Part shown: piece after piece, positions 47,413 to 54,123 of the stretch
Numbering within the stretch: position 1 is the first letter of the stretch
Layout: each line of letters opens with the position of its first letter
From: Prevotella sp.
Lineage (GTDB): Bacteria > Bacteroidota > Bacteroidia > Bacteroidales > Bacteroidaceae
NCBI GenBank assembly: GCA_016285245.1
Contig: JAEEQH010000020.1
Span: 1 to 54,123 of the forward strand
DNA length: 54,123 nucleotides
Reading direction: 5' to 3'
The notes under the pieces: generated by a model
The model's input: only the letters and a program-made list of their open reading frames with translations
Databases searched by the model: none
Told to the model about the DNA's origin: nothing
Made by a program: the position numbers and the translations under genes

Positions 47413-50382
47413 ATGCGTAGGCTCACGTACATATTATATATGGTGGCCGTCATCGTGTTGATGACGGGCTGCTCGGCGCATCAGAATACGGCGAAGAGCA
47501 GGGCCTGGCAGTCGTTCGTAGCGAAATACAACACCTATTATAACGGTTCGCTGGCGTTCACCGACGGCAACCTGGAGAAGGAGAAGGCCCACAAGGACAA
47601 CTTCACCGAGCCGCTGCCGCTGTACCCCGTCAGCACGAAGCAGAGCCGCGAGACCGGCAAGGGCAACTACGAGCGTGCCATCGAGAAGATGGAGAAGACC
47701 ATCAAGCTGCACTCCATCAAGGCCCGTCCGGAGTGGAAGAAGTCGCGCCGCAAGACGGCGAAGGACCGTGAGTGGCTGGGACGCAAGGAGTACAACCCAT
47801 TCATCTGGAAGGCATGGATGATGCTCGGCAAGTCGCAGTTCCAGATGGGTGCCTTCGACGAGTCTGCCGCCACCTTCTCGTACGTCAGCCGCCTGTACCT
47901 GACGCAGCCCATGCAGAACACCATGGCGCGTGCCTGGCTGGCGAAGTGCTACACCGAGCTGGGGTGGCTCTACGATGCCGAGGACGTCATCCGCAACATG
48001 AGCCGCGACTCCATCCACTACCGTTCACAGCGCGACTGGGACGCCACCTATGCCAACTACTACCTGGCATCGGAAGAGTGGGAGAGGGCCTTACCCTACC
48101 TGCGTAAGGTGGTGAAGCACGAACGGCGTAAGACCCAGAAAGCGCGTGTGTGGTACATCATCGGACAGGCAGAGACACAGCTCGGTCACCGCGAAGCCGC
48201 CTACAATGCCTATGCCCACGTGATTCGTCAGAATCCGCCCTACGAGCTGGCCTTCAACGCCCGCATCGCCCAGACCGAGGTGATGGCGGCGAGCAACGCC
48301 CGCGGCATGATTGGCCGTCTGCGCCGTATGGCCCGCAACGATAACAACAAGGACTACCTGGACCAGGTGTACTACGCCATCGGAAACATCTACCTAGCCC
48401 AGAAGGACACGCTGAAAGCCATCGGCGCCTACGAGAAGGGCAACGAGAAAGCCACGCGTGCAGGCATCGAGAAGGGTGTGCTGCTGCTGCGTCTCGGCGG
48501 ACTGTACTGGGACATGGAGAAGTATGCCGACGCCCAGCGCTGCTACGGCGAGGCCATCGGTCTGCTGGACAAGGAGCGCGAGGACTACGAAGAGTTGTCG
48601 CGCCGTTCGAAGGTGCTCGACGAGTTGGTGCCCTACACCGAGGCCGTCCACCTGCAGGACTCGCTGCAGCAGCTGGCGAAGATGGACGAGAAGGATCGTC
48701 TGGCGGCCATCGACCGCGTCATCGTGGCGCTGAAGAAGAAGGAGAAGGAGGAGCGCGACAAAGCCCAGGAGGCCGAGGTTGAGAAGCAGCTGTCGCAGCG
48801 TGCCGCCACGGGCAACCGCGCTGCCGGTCCCACCAGCCGCATGAACAACCCGGCGACGGCCGGCGGTGGCGCGAACAACGGCCAGTGGTACTTCTACAAC
48901 CAGCAGGCGGTGATGCAGGGTAAGCAGACCTTCCAGCGCCAGTGGGGCAAGCGCGAGAACGTGGACAACTGGCAGCGCACAAACCAGACGGTGGTGGGCA
49001 TGCCGGGCACGGAGAACGCCGAGATGACAGAGCTCCCGGAGATGGGCGACTCGCTGATGGCCGGCGGTGAGATGGCTGCCGACTCCGTGGCCGCCGCCCC
49101 AGAGAAAGCCGTTGACGACAGCCTGGCCAACGACCCGCACAACCGCGAGTACTACCTCGTACAGATACCGTTCACCGAGGAGCAGGTGGCCGAGAGCAAC
49201 GTCATCATCCAGGATGGCCTTTACAACTCGGGCATCATCTTCAAGGACAAGCTCGACAACCTCCGCCTGTCGGAGAAGCAGCTGCTGCGCCTGACGAACC
49301 ACTTCCCGGAGTTCGAGAAGATGGACGACGTGTGGTACCACCTCTTCCTGCTCTACTCGCGACAGGGACGCCACGAGACGGCGGAGAACTGCCTGAGCCA
49401 CCTGAAGGCCGACTACCCCGAGAGCCAGTGGACCATCCTGCTCAGCGACCCGTACTTCGAGGAGAACGCCCTCTTCGGACAGCATATCGAGGACTCGCTC
49501 TACGCCGCCACCTACGAGGCGTTCCGCCAGGACCGCTACCAGGAGGTGAAGGGCAACGCCCGCATCTCGGAGGAGCGCTTCCCGCTGGGCGAGAACCGTC
49601 CGAAGTTCATCTTCATCCACGGCCTGAGTCTGCTGAACGAGGGCGACGCCCAGGGCTGTCTGGAGCAGATGAAGGCCGTCGTCGCGAAATACCCGCAGAG
49701 CGAGGTGACGGAGATGGCCGGCATGATTGTCAAGGGCGTGCAGGAGGGCCGTCCGCTGTATGGCGGCAAGTTCGACCTCGGCGACGTCTGGTCGCGCCGT
49801 GACATCGTCCTCGTCAACGACTCCGTCGCCGCCGACACGCTGTCGGCAGAGCGCAACACGGAGTTCCTGTTCATCATCGCCTACGAGCCCGACTCGCTCA
49901 ACGACGCCGTCGCCGCCCGTGCCACCACCGGCGGCCGCACGCCCATCGGCGAGAACCAGCTGCTCTTCGAGCTGGCACGCTATAACTTCACGAACTTCAT
50001 GGTGCGCAACTTCGAGCTCGACATCGAGAAGGAGGGCTTCATGCACCGCATGACCGTCAGCGGGTTCCTGAGCTACGACGAGGCCCTGCAGTATGCCCGC
50101 CAGCTGCGGTCGTCCGACGAGATGGCCGCCCTGCTGCAGCACTGCCGCACCATCATCATCAGCCGCAAGAACTTCGCCCTACTGGGCACACGCATCAGCT
50201 ATAACGACTACGACGACTTCTACAGCAAGACTTTCGCGCCGATGAACATCAGCAACGAGCAGCTGCTCACCATTCCCGAGAACACGGAGTTCCTGGATCC
50301 TGAGGACCTGCCGGAGGAGACGGAGGAAGAAGAGGTAGAAGAGGAGGATGACGGTGACTTCGACATCGATGACCTGTTTTAA
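47413..50382 (+). CDS. porW: T9SS lipoprotein PorW/SprE
   Basis: A 989-aa periplasmic/outer-membrane lipoprotein needed for type IX secretion. Signal with lipobox MTGC near residue 20, then KSRAWQSFVAKYNTYYNGSLAF, the family's N-terminal signature, and a long row of TPR-type helices (about residues 130-460 and 620-800). A low-complexity Asn/Gly/Ala linker lies near residue 480, and the end is a very acidic tail (EETEEEEVEEEDDGDFDIDD). Length and N-terminal block fit the family well. It lies 12 bp before porX. Confidence 0.9.
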   Translation: MRRLTYILYMVAVIVLMTGCSAHQNTAKSRAWQSFVAKYNTYYNGSLAFTDGNLEKEKAHKDNFTEPLPLYPVSTKQSRETGKGNYERAIEKMEKTIKLHSIKARPEWKKSRRKTAKDREWLGRKEYNPFIWKAWMMLGKSQFQMGAFDESAATFSYVSRLYLTQPMQNTMARAWLAKCYTELGWLYDAEDVIRNMSRDSIHYRSQRDWDATYANYYLASEEWERALPYLRKVVKHERRKTQKARVWYIIGQAETQLGHREAAYNAYAHVIRQNPPYELAFNARIAQTEVMAASNARGMIGRLRRMARNDNNKDYLDQVYYAIGNIYLAQKDTLKAIGAYEKGNEKATRAGIEKGVLLLRLGGLYWDMEKYADAQRCYGEAIGLLDKEREDYEELSRRSKVLDELVPYTEAVHLQDSLQQLAKMDEKDRLAAIDRVIVALKKKEKEERDKAQEAEVEKQLSQRAATGNRAAGPTSRMNNPATAGGGANNGQWYFYNQQAVMQGKQTFQRQWGKRENVDNWQRTNQTVVGMPGTENAEMTELPEMGDSLMAGGEMAADSVAAAPEKAVDDSLANDPHNREYYLVQIPFTEEQVAESNVIIQDGLYNSGIIFKDKLDNLRLSEKQLLRLTNHFPEFEKMDDVWYHLFLLYSRQGRHETAENCLSHLKADYPESQWTILLSDPYFEENALFGQHIEDSLYAATYEAFRQDRYQEVKGNARISEERFPLGENRPKFIFIHGLSLLNEGDAQGCLEQMKAVVAKYPQSEVTEMAGMIVKGVQEGRPLYGGKFDLGDVWSRRDIVLVNDSVAADTLSAERNTEFLFIIAYEPDSLNDAVAARATTGGRTPIGENQLLFELARYNFTNFMVRNFELDIEKEGFMHRMTVSGFLSYDEALQYARQLRSSDEMAALLQHCRTIIISRKNFALLGTRISYNDYDDFYSKTFAPMNISNEQLLTIPENTEFLDPEDLPEETEEEEVEEEDDGDFDIDDLF

Positions 50383-50394
50383 TTTATAATTAAG

Positions 50395-51966
50395 ATGACA
50401 AACGGATTGTTACTTTGGGTGGACGACGAGATAGAACAGCTGCGGGCACACCTGCTGTTTCTCGAGAAGAAAGGCTACGAGGTGGTGACGGTCAGCAACG
50501 GTACCGACGCCATCGAGGAGTGTCAGCAACGGTCCTTTGACCTCGTGCTGCTCGACGAGCAGATGCCCGGTCTCAGCGGACTGGAGACGCTGCAGCGCAT
50601 CAAGGAGCTGCAGCCCGCCCTGCCCGTGGTGATGGTCACGAAGAGCGAGGAGGAGAACATCATGGAGCAGGCCATCGGCCAGAAGATTGCCGACTACCTC
50701 ATCAAGCCCGTGAACCCCAACCAGATCCTGCTGACGCTGAAGAAGAACATCCACCGCCGCGAGATAGAAACGGAGGTGACGCAGTCGCAGTACCAGCAGC
50801 GCTTCCAGGAGATAGCCATGCAGATCATGGACTGTCGCACGTGGCAGGAGTGGACCGACGTCTACCGCAAGCTCGTACACTGGGAGCTCCAGCTGTCGGC
50901 CACCGACTCGCAGATGACCGATATGCTCCGTCAGCAGAAAGAGGAAGCGAACCTCGGCTTTTCGAAGTTCGTGAAGAAGAACTATCTCGACTGGATCCGT
51001 CGCTTTGCTGGCGCCGGCGGCGAGTCGGCTGACGCGCCGATGATGTCGCCCGAGATCTTCAAGAAGAAGGTGTTCCCCCTGCTCTCCGGCGGCGAGAAGG
51101 TGTTCCTCGTCGTGCTCGACAACTTCCGCTACGACCAGTGGCGGATGCTCGCCGCGGAGATCGGCGACCAGTTCGACATCGACGAGGACCTCTACTACAG
51201 CATCCTGCCCACGGCGACGCAGTATGCGCGCAATGCCATCTTCTCGGGACTGATGCCCAACAAGATTGCCGAGATGTTTCCCGACCTCTGGGTCGACGAG
51301 GACGAGGAGGAGGGCAAGAACCTGAACGAGGAGCCGCTCGTCCGCACCCAGCTGGAGCGCTACCGCCGCCGCGAGACGTTCTCCTACCACAAGGTGAACA
51401 CGTCGCAGGACGCCGACCGGCTGATGCAGCAGCTGCGGCAGCTGGAGAAGAACGACTTGAACGTCGTCGTCTTCAACTTCATCGATATGCTCAGCCACGC
51501 ACGTACCGAGAGCCGCATGGTGCGCGAGCTGGCCAACAACGAGAGTGCCTACCGCAGCATCACCCTGTCGTGGTTCCGCCACTCCGTCATCGCCGACTTC
51601 TTCCGTCATCTGGCACAGAGCGACTACCGTGTCATCGTCACCACCGACCACGGCTCCATACGCTGTACGGAGCCCGTGAAGATTGTCGGCGACCGCAACA
51701 CGAACACCAACCTGCGCTACAAGCTGGGCAAGAACCTCAGCTACGACGCGAAGAACCTCTTCACCATCCGCGAGCCACAGAAGGCCCTGCTACCCGCGCC
51801 GAACCTCTCGACGAGCTACGTCTTCGCCACGGGCGACGCCTTCTTTGCCTATCCCAACAACTACAACTACTACGTCTCCTACTACCGCGACACCTTCCAG
51901 CACGGCGGCATCTCGATGGAGGAGATGATCATTCCCGTGGTCACGATGAAAGGGAAGAAACGGTAG
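50395..51966 (+). CDS. porX: T9SS response regulator PorX (receiver + PglZ domain)
   Basis: A 523-aa bifunctional regulator. The receiver has WVDDEIEQ (residues 8-15), phosphoacceptor Asp in LVLLDEQMPGLSG (about residue 54), Thr/Lys motifs VMVTKS and LIKPVNP. After a helical linker, residues about 215-523 form a PglZ alkaline-phosphatase-like domain with VVLDNFRYDQW (metal Asp, catalytic position), FNFIDMLSHARTE and TTDHGSIR (metal Asp/His). PorX links the PorY kinase to T9SS activity. Its gene follows porW directly. Confidence 0.93.
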   Translation: MTNGLLLWVDDEIEQLRAHLLFLEKKGYEVVTVSNGTDAIEECQQRSFDLVLLDEQMPGLSGLETLQRIKELQPALPVVMVTKSEEENIMEQAIGQKIADYLIKPVNPNQILLTLKKNIHRREIETEVTQSQYQQRFQEIAMQIMDCRTWQEWTDVYRKLVHWELQLSATDSQMTDMLRQQKEEANLGFSKFVKKNYLDWIRRFAGAGGESADAPMMSPEIFKKKVFPLLSGGEKVFLVVLDNFRYDQWRMLAAEIGDQFDIDEDLYYSILPTATQYARNAIFSGLMPNKIAEMFPDLWVDEDEEEGKNLNEEPLVRTQLERYRRRETFSYHKVNTSQDADRLMQQLRQLEKNDLNVVVFNFIDMLSHARTESRMVRELANNESAYRSITLSWFRHSVIADFFRHLAQSDYRVIVTTDHGSIRCTEPVKIVGDRNTNTNLRYKLGKNLSYDAKNLFTIREPQKALLPAPNLSTSYVFATGDAFFAYPNNYNYYVSYYRDTFQHGGISMEEMIIPVVTMKGKKR

Positions 51967-51972
51967 CTTTAA

Positions 51973-52002
51973 TGAGTAATTAGTAATGAGTAATTAGTAA
52001 TT
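51973..52002 (+). repeat. Repeat (GAGTAATTAGTAAT) directly before tsaE
   Basis: Two copies of GAGTAATTAGTAAT in the 36-bp gap between porX and tsaE; the ATG of tsaE follows at once. Confidence 0.7.
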
Positions 52003-52431
52003 ATGGTTAGCATCATCATTAAGGATATAGAACATATACGTGAGGCGGCACGGGAGTTTGTCAAGGAGATTGGCGAGCACCGCGTGTTCGCGTTCTACGG
52101 CTCGATGGGCGCCGGCAAGACGACGTTCATCAAGGCCATCTGCGAGGAGCTCGGCGTCCAGGACGTCATCACCTCGCCCACCTTCGCCATCGTCAACGAG
52201 TATAGTCTCCCCCGCCAGTTGGAGGGGGACGGGGGGAGGTTGTTCCACTTCGACTTCTACCGCATCAAGAAGCTTGAGGAGGTCTACGACATGGGCTACG
52301 AGGACTACTTCTACAGCGGCGCCCTCTGCTTCATCGAGTGGCCGGAGCTCATCGAGGAGCTGCTGCCCGAGGACGCCGTCCGCGTCCATATTGAGCAGCA
52401 GCCCGACGGCTCACGCATCGTGAAGCTGTAA
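52003..52431 (+). CDS. tsaE: tRNA threonylcarbamoyladenosine biosynthesis ATPase
   Basis: A 142-aa ATPase of the TsaBDE complex making t6A37 in tRNA. P-loop GSMGAGKTTFIKAI near residue 33, switch-like SPTFAIVNEY near residue 58, and FHFDFYRIKKLEEVYDMGYE near residue 81. Between VNEY and FHFDFYR lies SLPRQLEGDGGRL, coded by a CTCCCCC...GGAGGGGG inverted and G-rich stretch (52204-52242); it is about four residues longer than usual there and looks repeat-derived. Last gene of the rightward aroA-porW-porX run. Confidence 0.93.
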   Translation: MVSIIIKDIEHIREAAREFVKEIGEHRVFAFYGSMGAGKTTFIKAICEELGVQDVITSPTFAIVNEYSLPRQLEGDGGRLFHFDFYRIKKLEEVYDMGYEDYFYSGALCFIEWPELIEELLPEDAVRVHIEQQPDGSRIVKL

Positions 52432-52476
52432 TCATTCTTTCGTAATCTTATCCGCATATTTATGTGTAATAAGATG

Positions 52477-52581
52477 ACCTTTAGCCGGCTAAAGGTTACC
52501 CTTTCGTCGCTAAAGGTCACCTTTAGAATCGTAAAGACCACCTTTTCGCGGCTAAAGACCACCTTTTCGGGAAACGGGGAA
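52477..52581 (+). repeat. 21-bp tandem repeat, 4.5-5 copies
   Basis: Units start at 52477, 52498, 52519, 52540 and 52561, exactly 21 bp apart, each opening ACC(C/T)TT. Most units are near-palindromes of the form ACCTTTAGC...GCTAAAGGT. Period equals two helical turns, like plasmid iterons. Confidence 0.85.
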
Positions 52582-52858
52582 ACGAACATAAAATTATTCT
52601 CCTTTTTAAGAAACGAATTATCCTAATTAACCTTAATTTTTCTAATAATAATTTCAAAATGAATATTTATACCTTCCTTTTTGGGGAAAACAATAAGCAA
52701 GAATGAGCAAGAATTTCGTCCAACAATAAGAAAAAACATATGTAATTGTTGAAATCAATTATTTTTTATTCTTTCCAATTCTTTTCCAGAAATAAGTCAT
52801 TTGTTTCCACGAGCCCCTCGCGCGCGTATGCATATATACTACTGAAACAAGAAAATAA

Positions 52859-52983
52859 CCCGCTTATCCTGCTTATCCCACACCTACGGGTATATCATTA
52901 AGCATTGAGCATTCTTTGCAAGCAAAGCGACCAGAGGTCGAGCGAAGCATTGATTTAGGTGTAAGATAAGCGGGATAAGCGGG
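52859..52983. repeat. 28-bp inverted repeat pair with GGATAAGCGGG core
   Basis: Arms 52859-52886 and 52956-52983 match at 25 of 28 positions when one is complemented. Each arm holds two GATAAGC words. The 69-bp centre includes TTTGCAAGCAAA and GACC-AGA-GGTC palindromes. Confidence 0.8.
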
Positions 52984-53062
52984 ATAATTTCCGCTTTCCC
53001 TATATAATATGCGTGCGCGCGTGTACGCGCATACGTTGAAAGCCGCTAAATGCCTAAAAGAG

Positions 53063-53108
53063 GCGGGTTCAGGTGTAGGATCCGTCATTTATCCTGCACC
53101 TAACCCGC
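53063..53108. repeat. Strong hairpin sharing the AGGTGTAGGAT word
   Basis: Arms of 18-19 nt (GCGGGTTCAGGTGTAGGAT and the complement of GCGGGTTAGGTGCAGGAT) with one bulge and one mismatch, 9-nt loop. AGGTGTAGGAT is also in the arms of the pair at 52859-52983. Confidence 0.8.
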
Positions 53109-53160
53109 TGACTTCCCACACAGAGCCACGGAGTCGCACAGAGAAGTGTCGTTCTTTTTA

Positions 53161-53781
53161 TTATCTGTTGTCGCCTGTAGCACCTTCATCAGAGATGTCG
53201 ATACTCTGAGTGCTGTCGTCACCCGCATTGCCGCCCCATGTGATGGCTGTGTCTGTAATACTGTAGTCCTTGGCAAAAGCACGGGCCAGCTGGCAGTTGG
53301 CGGTAATGGCACCGAGGTACTGACCGAGGCCGTCGGCATAGAATACGGCTTCCATCGAGGGTACCTGCTCCGTACTTCCAGCCCGTAGCTGCTGACCATC
53401 CTGATCAAGCCAACTGTAGGCCATCTGGCCTTGGGCACTGAGAGTATACTCACCATCGGCAATACTACCCTTCGGCGTAGACTGGATGTTCATACCAGCT
53501 CTGGCTGGCAGAACCAAGGTGACGCTCTTCGTCCATGTGGTCGACGACATCTGCTCACTCGCCACATGACCATTCTCACCGATATAGCGCACAGTGACAG
53601 TAGCCACGTCGAGCAGCTGCTGCGACACCGTGGCGGTATAATTGACCTTCAGACTGGTCAACTCTTTCGCAGGTTGCGGTTCCGGCTGCGGCGTAGGATC
53701 ATCGTCACTACCGCATGCGGTAAGGCTGCCGAGGACCATCAGGCCCCCGAGCAGCATACTCATTATCTTCAGATTCTTCAT
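53161..53781 (-). CDS. Surface lipoprotein, unknown
   Basis: A 206-aa lipoprotein: signal MKNLKIMSMLLGGLMVLGSL then TAC, Cys near residue 23, followed by GSDDDPTPQPEPQP, a typical Bacteroidetes surface-export signal and Pro-rich linker. The rest is beta-rich, with an Ig-like start (LKVNYTATVSQQLLDVATVT) and no recognised motif. It begins 4 bp after the stop of the 53786 gene, so the two are cotranslated. Confidence 0.75.
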   Translation of the reverse strand: MKNLKIMSMLLGGLMVLGSLTACGSDDDPTPQPEPQPAKELTSLKVNYTATVSQQLLDVATVTVRYIGENGHVASEQMSSTTWTKSVTLVLPARAGMNIQSTPKGSIADGEYTLSAQGQMAYSWLDQDGQQLRAGSTEQVPSMEAVFYADGLGQYLGAITANCQLARAFAKDYSITDTAITWGGNAGDDSTQSIDISDEGATGDNR

Positions 53782-53785
53782 AGTC

Positions 53786-54123
53786 TTAATTGCTTGTTTT
53801 ATTCATTACCTTCTTACCATTGATAATATTGATGCCCTTGACAGGAGCATTGAGCTGGCGGCCATTCAGGTCGTAGACACGCTCGATGCCGTTGCTGTCG
53901 ATGGTTCGGAACTGTTCGATGCCAGTAACATCTTCAAGCGACATGCCGATGGCACGGGTGCCGGCAACTCGGTTCTGGAGCAGATAGGCGCGGAATGGCA
54001 GGATGCTGGCTGCACGATGGGCTTCGGTATCGTTCATCACCGGATGCCACAGGCCGTCCTGCTGCAGGGTGTAAGCGCCCAGGTCAGCTGCCTCGCCATT
54101 GTCGATACGCTCCAGCGTGCCAC
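53786..54123 (-). CDS. C-terminal part of a secreted/surface protein (5' end outside window)
   Basis: The frame is open to the right window edge, so the gene starts beyond it; the internal ATG at 54040 is not the start. The visible 111 residues include GTLERIDNGEAADLGAYTLQ and FRAYLLQ, a pattern frequent near the end of large Prevotella surface proteins, and the tail VYDLNGRQLNAPVKGINIIN then GKKVMNKTSN. This tail matches those ending the glycosidase at 21817 and the C10 protease at 34855 and looks like a T9SS-type or surface-sorting tail. Enzymatic function cannot be judged. Confidence 0.75.
   Translation of the reverse strand, partial: GTLERIDNGEAADLGAYTLQQDGLWHPVMNDTEAHRAASILPFRAYLLQNRVAGTRAIGMSLEDVTGIEQFRTIDSNGIERVYDLNGRQLNAPVKGINIINGKKVMNKTSN

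Larger units (their letters stand above)
52432..53160. other. Gene-free structured region (origin-like or large regulatory locus)
   Basis: In 729 bp I find no credible gene. In order: 21-bp tandem repeats (52477-52581), an A+T-rich block (about 52585-52800), an alternating purine-pyrimidine tract (52819-52839), one inverted pair (52859-52983) enclosing a GCATTAA repeat and a copy of a dispersed 26-bp word, a second alternating tract (53007-53036, 30 nt), and a strong hairpin (53063-53108). It lies between convergent genes. Confidence 0.75.

Noticed and set aside
48394..50142. 582-codon minus-strand frame opposite porW
   Set aside because: Leu/Val/His-rich composition typical of reversed coding sequence; porW is clearly the real gene.
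52311..52589. Minus-strand frame with seven-residue peptide repeats (EKVVFSR-like)
   Set aside because: The peptide periodicity follows from the 21-bp DNA repeat read in one frame; it overlaps tsaE and has no promoter or ribosome site.
52859..53108. TTATCC-containing words as DnaA boxes
   Set aside because: TTATCCCACA and TTATCCTGCA each deviate from TTATNCACA; without dnaA or skew data I do not call an oriC.

Overview
The window looks like chromosomal DNA of a Bacteroidales bacterium, most probably a Prevotella-type gut or rumen organism. The evidence is many promoters of the Bacteroidetes form TAnnTTTG with an upstream TTTG/TTG 19-20 bp away, a SusC/SusD pair, PorW and PorX of the type IX secretion system (T9SS), lipoproteins with acidic residues after the lipidated Cys, BACON domains, an HU-HIG protein and a BT4734-like/DUF3987 protein. 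The genus is inferred, not proven.

Layout. 1-3.2 kb: an A+T-rich accessory stretch read leftward, with a cut-off NT5C-type nucleotidase, two proteins of PD-(D/E)XK nuclease type (one degenerate), a small secreted protein and an 83-aa conserved-looking protein. 3.3-8 kb: a rightward HU-HIG DNA-binding protein, a 334-bp gap with two large GGTCAC palindromes, an unknown 488-aa protein and a primase/helicase-like BT4734/DUF3987 protein; this looks like the replication module of a mobile element without any visible integrase. 8-15.4 kb: a ten-gene leftward cluster joining two ion-channel-like proteins, a zinc peptidase, four lipoproteins and small proteins of unknown role. 15.5-22 kb: a GH51 arabinofuranosidase, a single-domain response regulator and a 1178-aa multidomain glycosidase. 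22-27.8 kb: a lactate module (permease, FAD/Fe-S dehydrogenase, porin). 28-30.4 kb: tRNA-Lys, tdk, rsmI and a coiled-coil lipoprotein. 30.6-41.1 kb: SusC-SusD-C10 protease, then GH3 beta-glucosidase-M64 peptidase, suggesting combined peptide and glycan scavenging. 41.3-52.4 kb: housekeeping genes tadA, birA, an alpha/beta-hydrolase-HAD fusion, a YhiN-type flavoprotein, a lipoprotein, tRNA-Pro, aroA, a Cys-rich membrane protein, porW, porX, tsaE. 52.4-53.2 kb: a gene-free, highly structured region. 53.2 kb to the end: a lipoprotein and the end of a surface protein.

The most unusual content is outside the coding sequence. Degenerate tandem repeats with 7-9 bp period, each with a different word, sit at about ten gene junctions, supply stop codons and C-termini to genes, and also occur in frame inside genes. 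Two promoter families recur: one has a 19-bp spacer and a palindrome that keeps its symmetry while its sequence changes, the other has a fixed 20-bp spacer. A perfect 31-bp inverted repeat and a near-identical second copy lie between convergent genes. The 52.4-53.2 kb region combines 21-bp tandem repeats, an A+T-rich block, alternating purine-pyrimidine tracts and two inverted pairs of one sequence word; it resembles a replication origin or a large regulatory/structured RNA locus, but its function is unknown.
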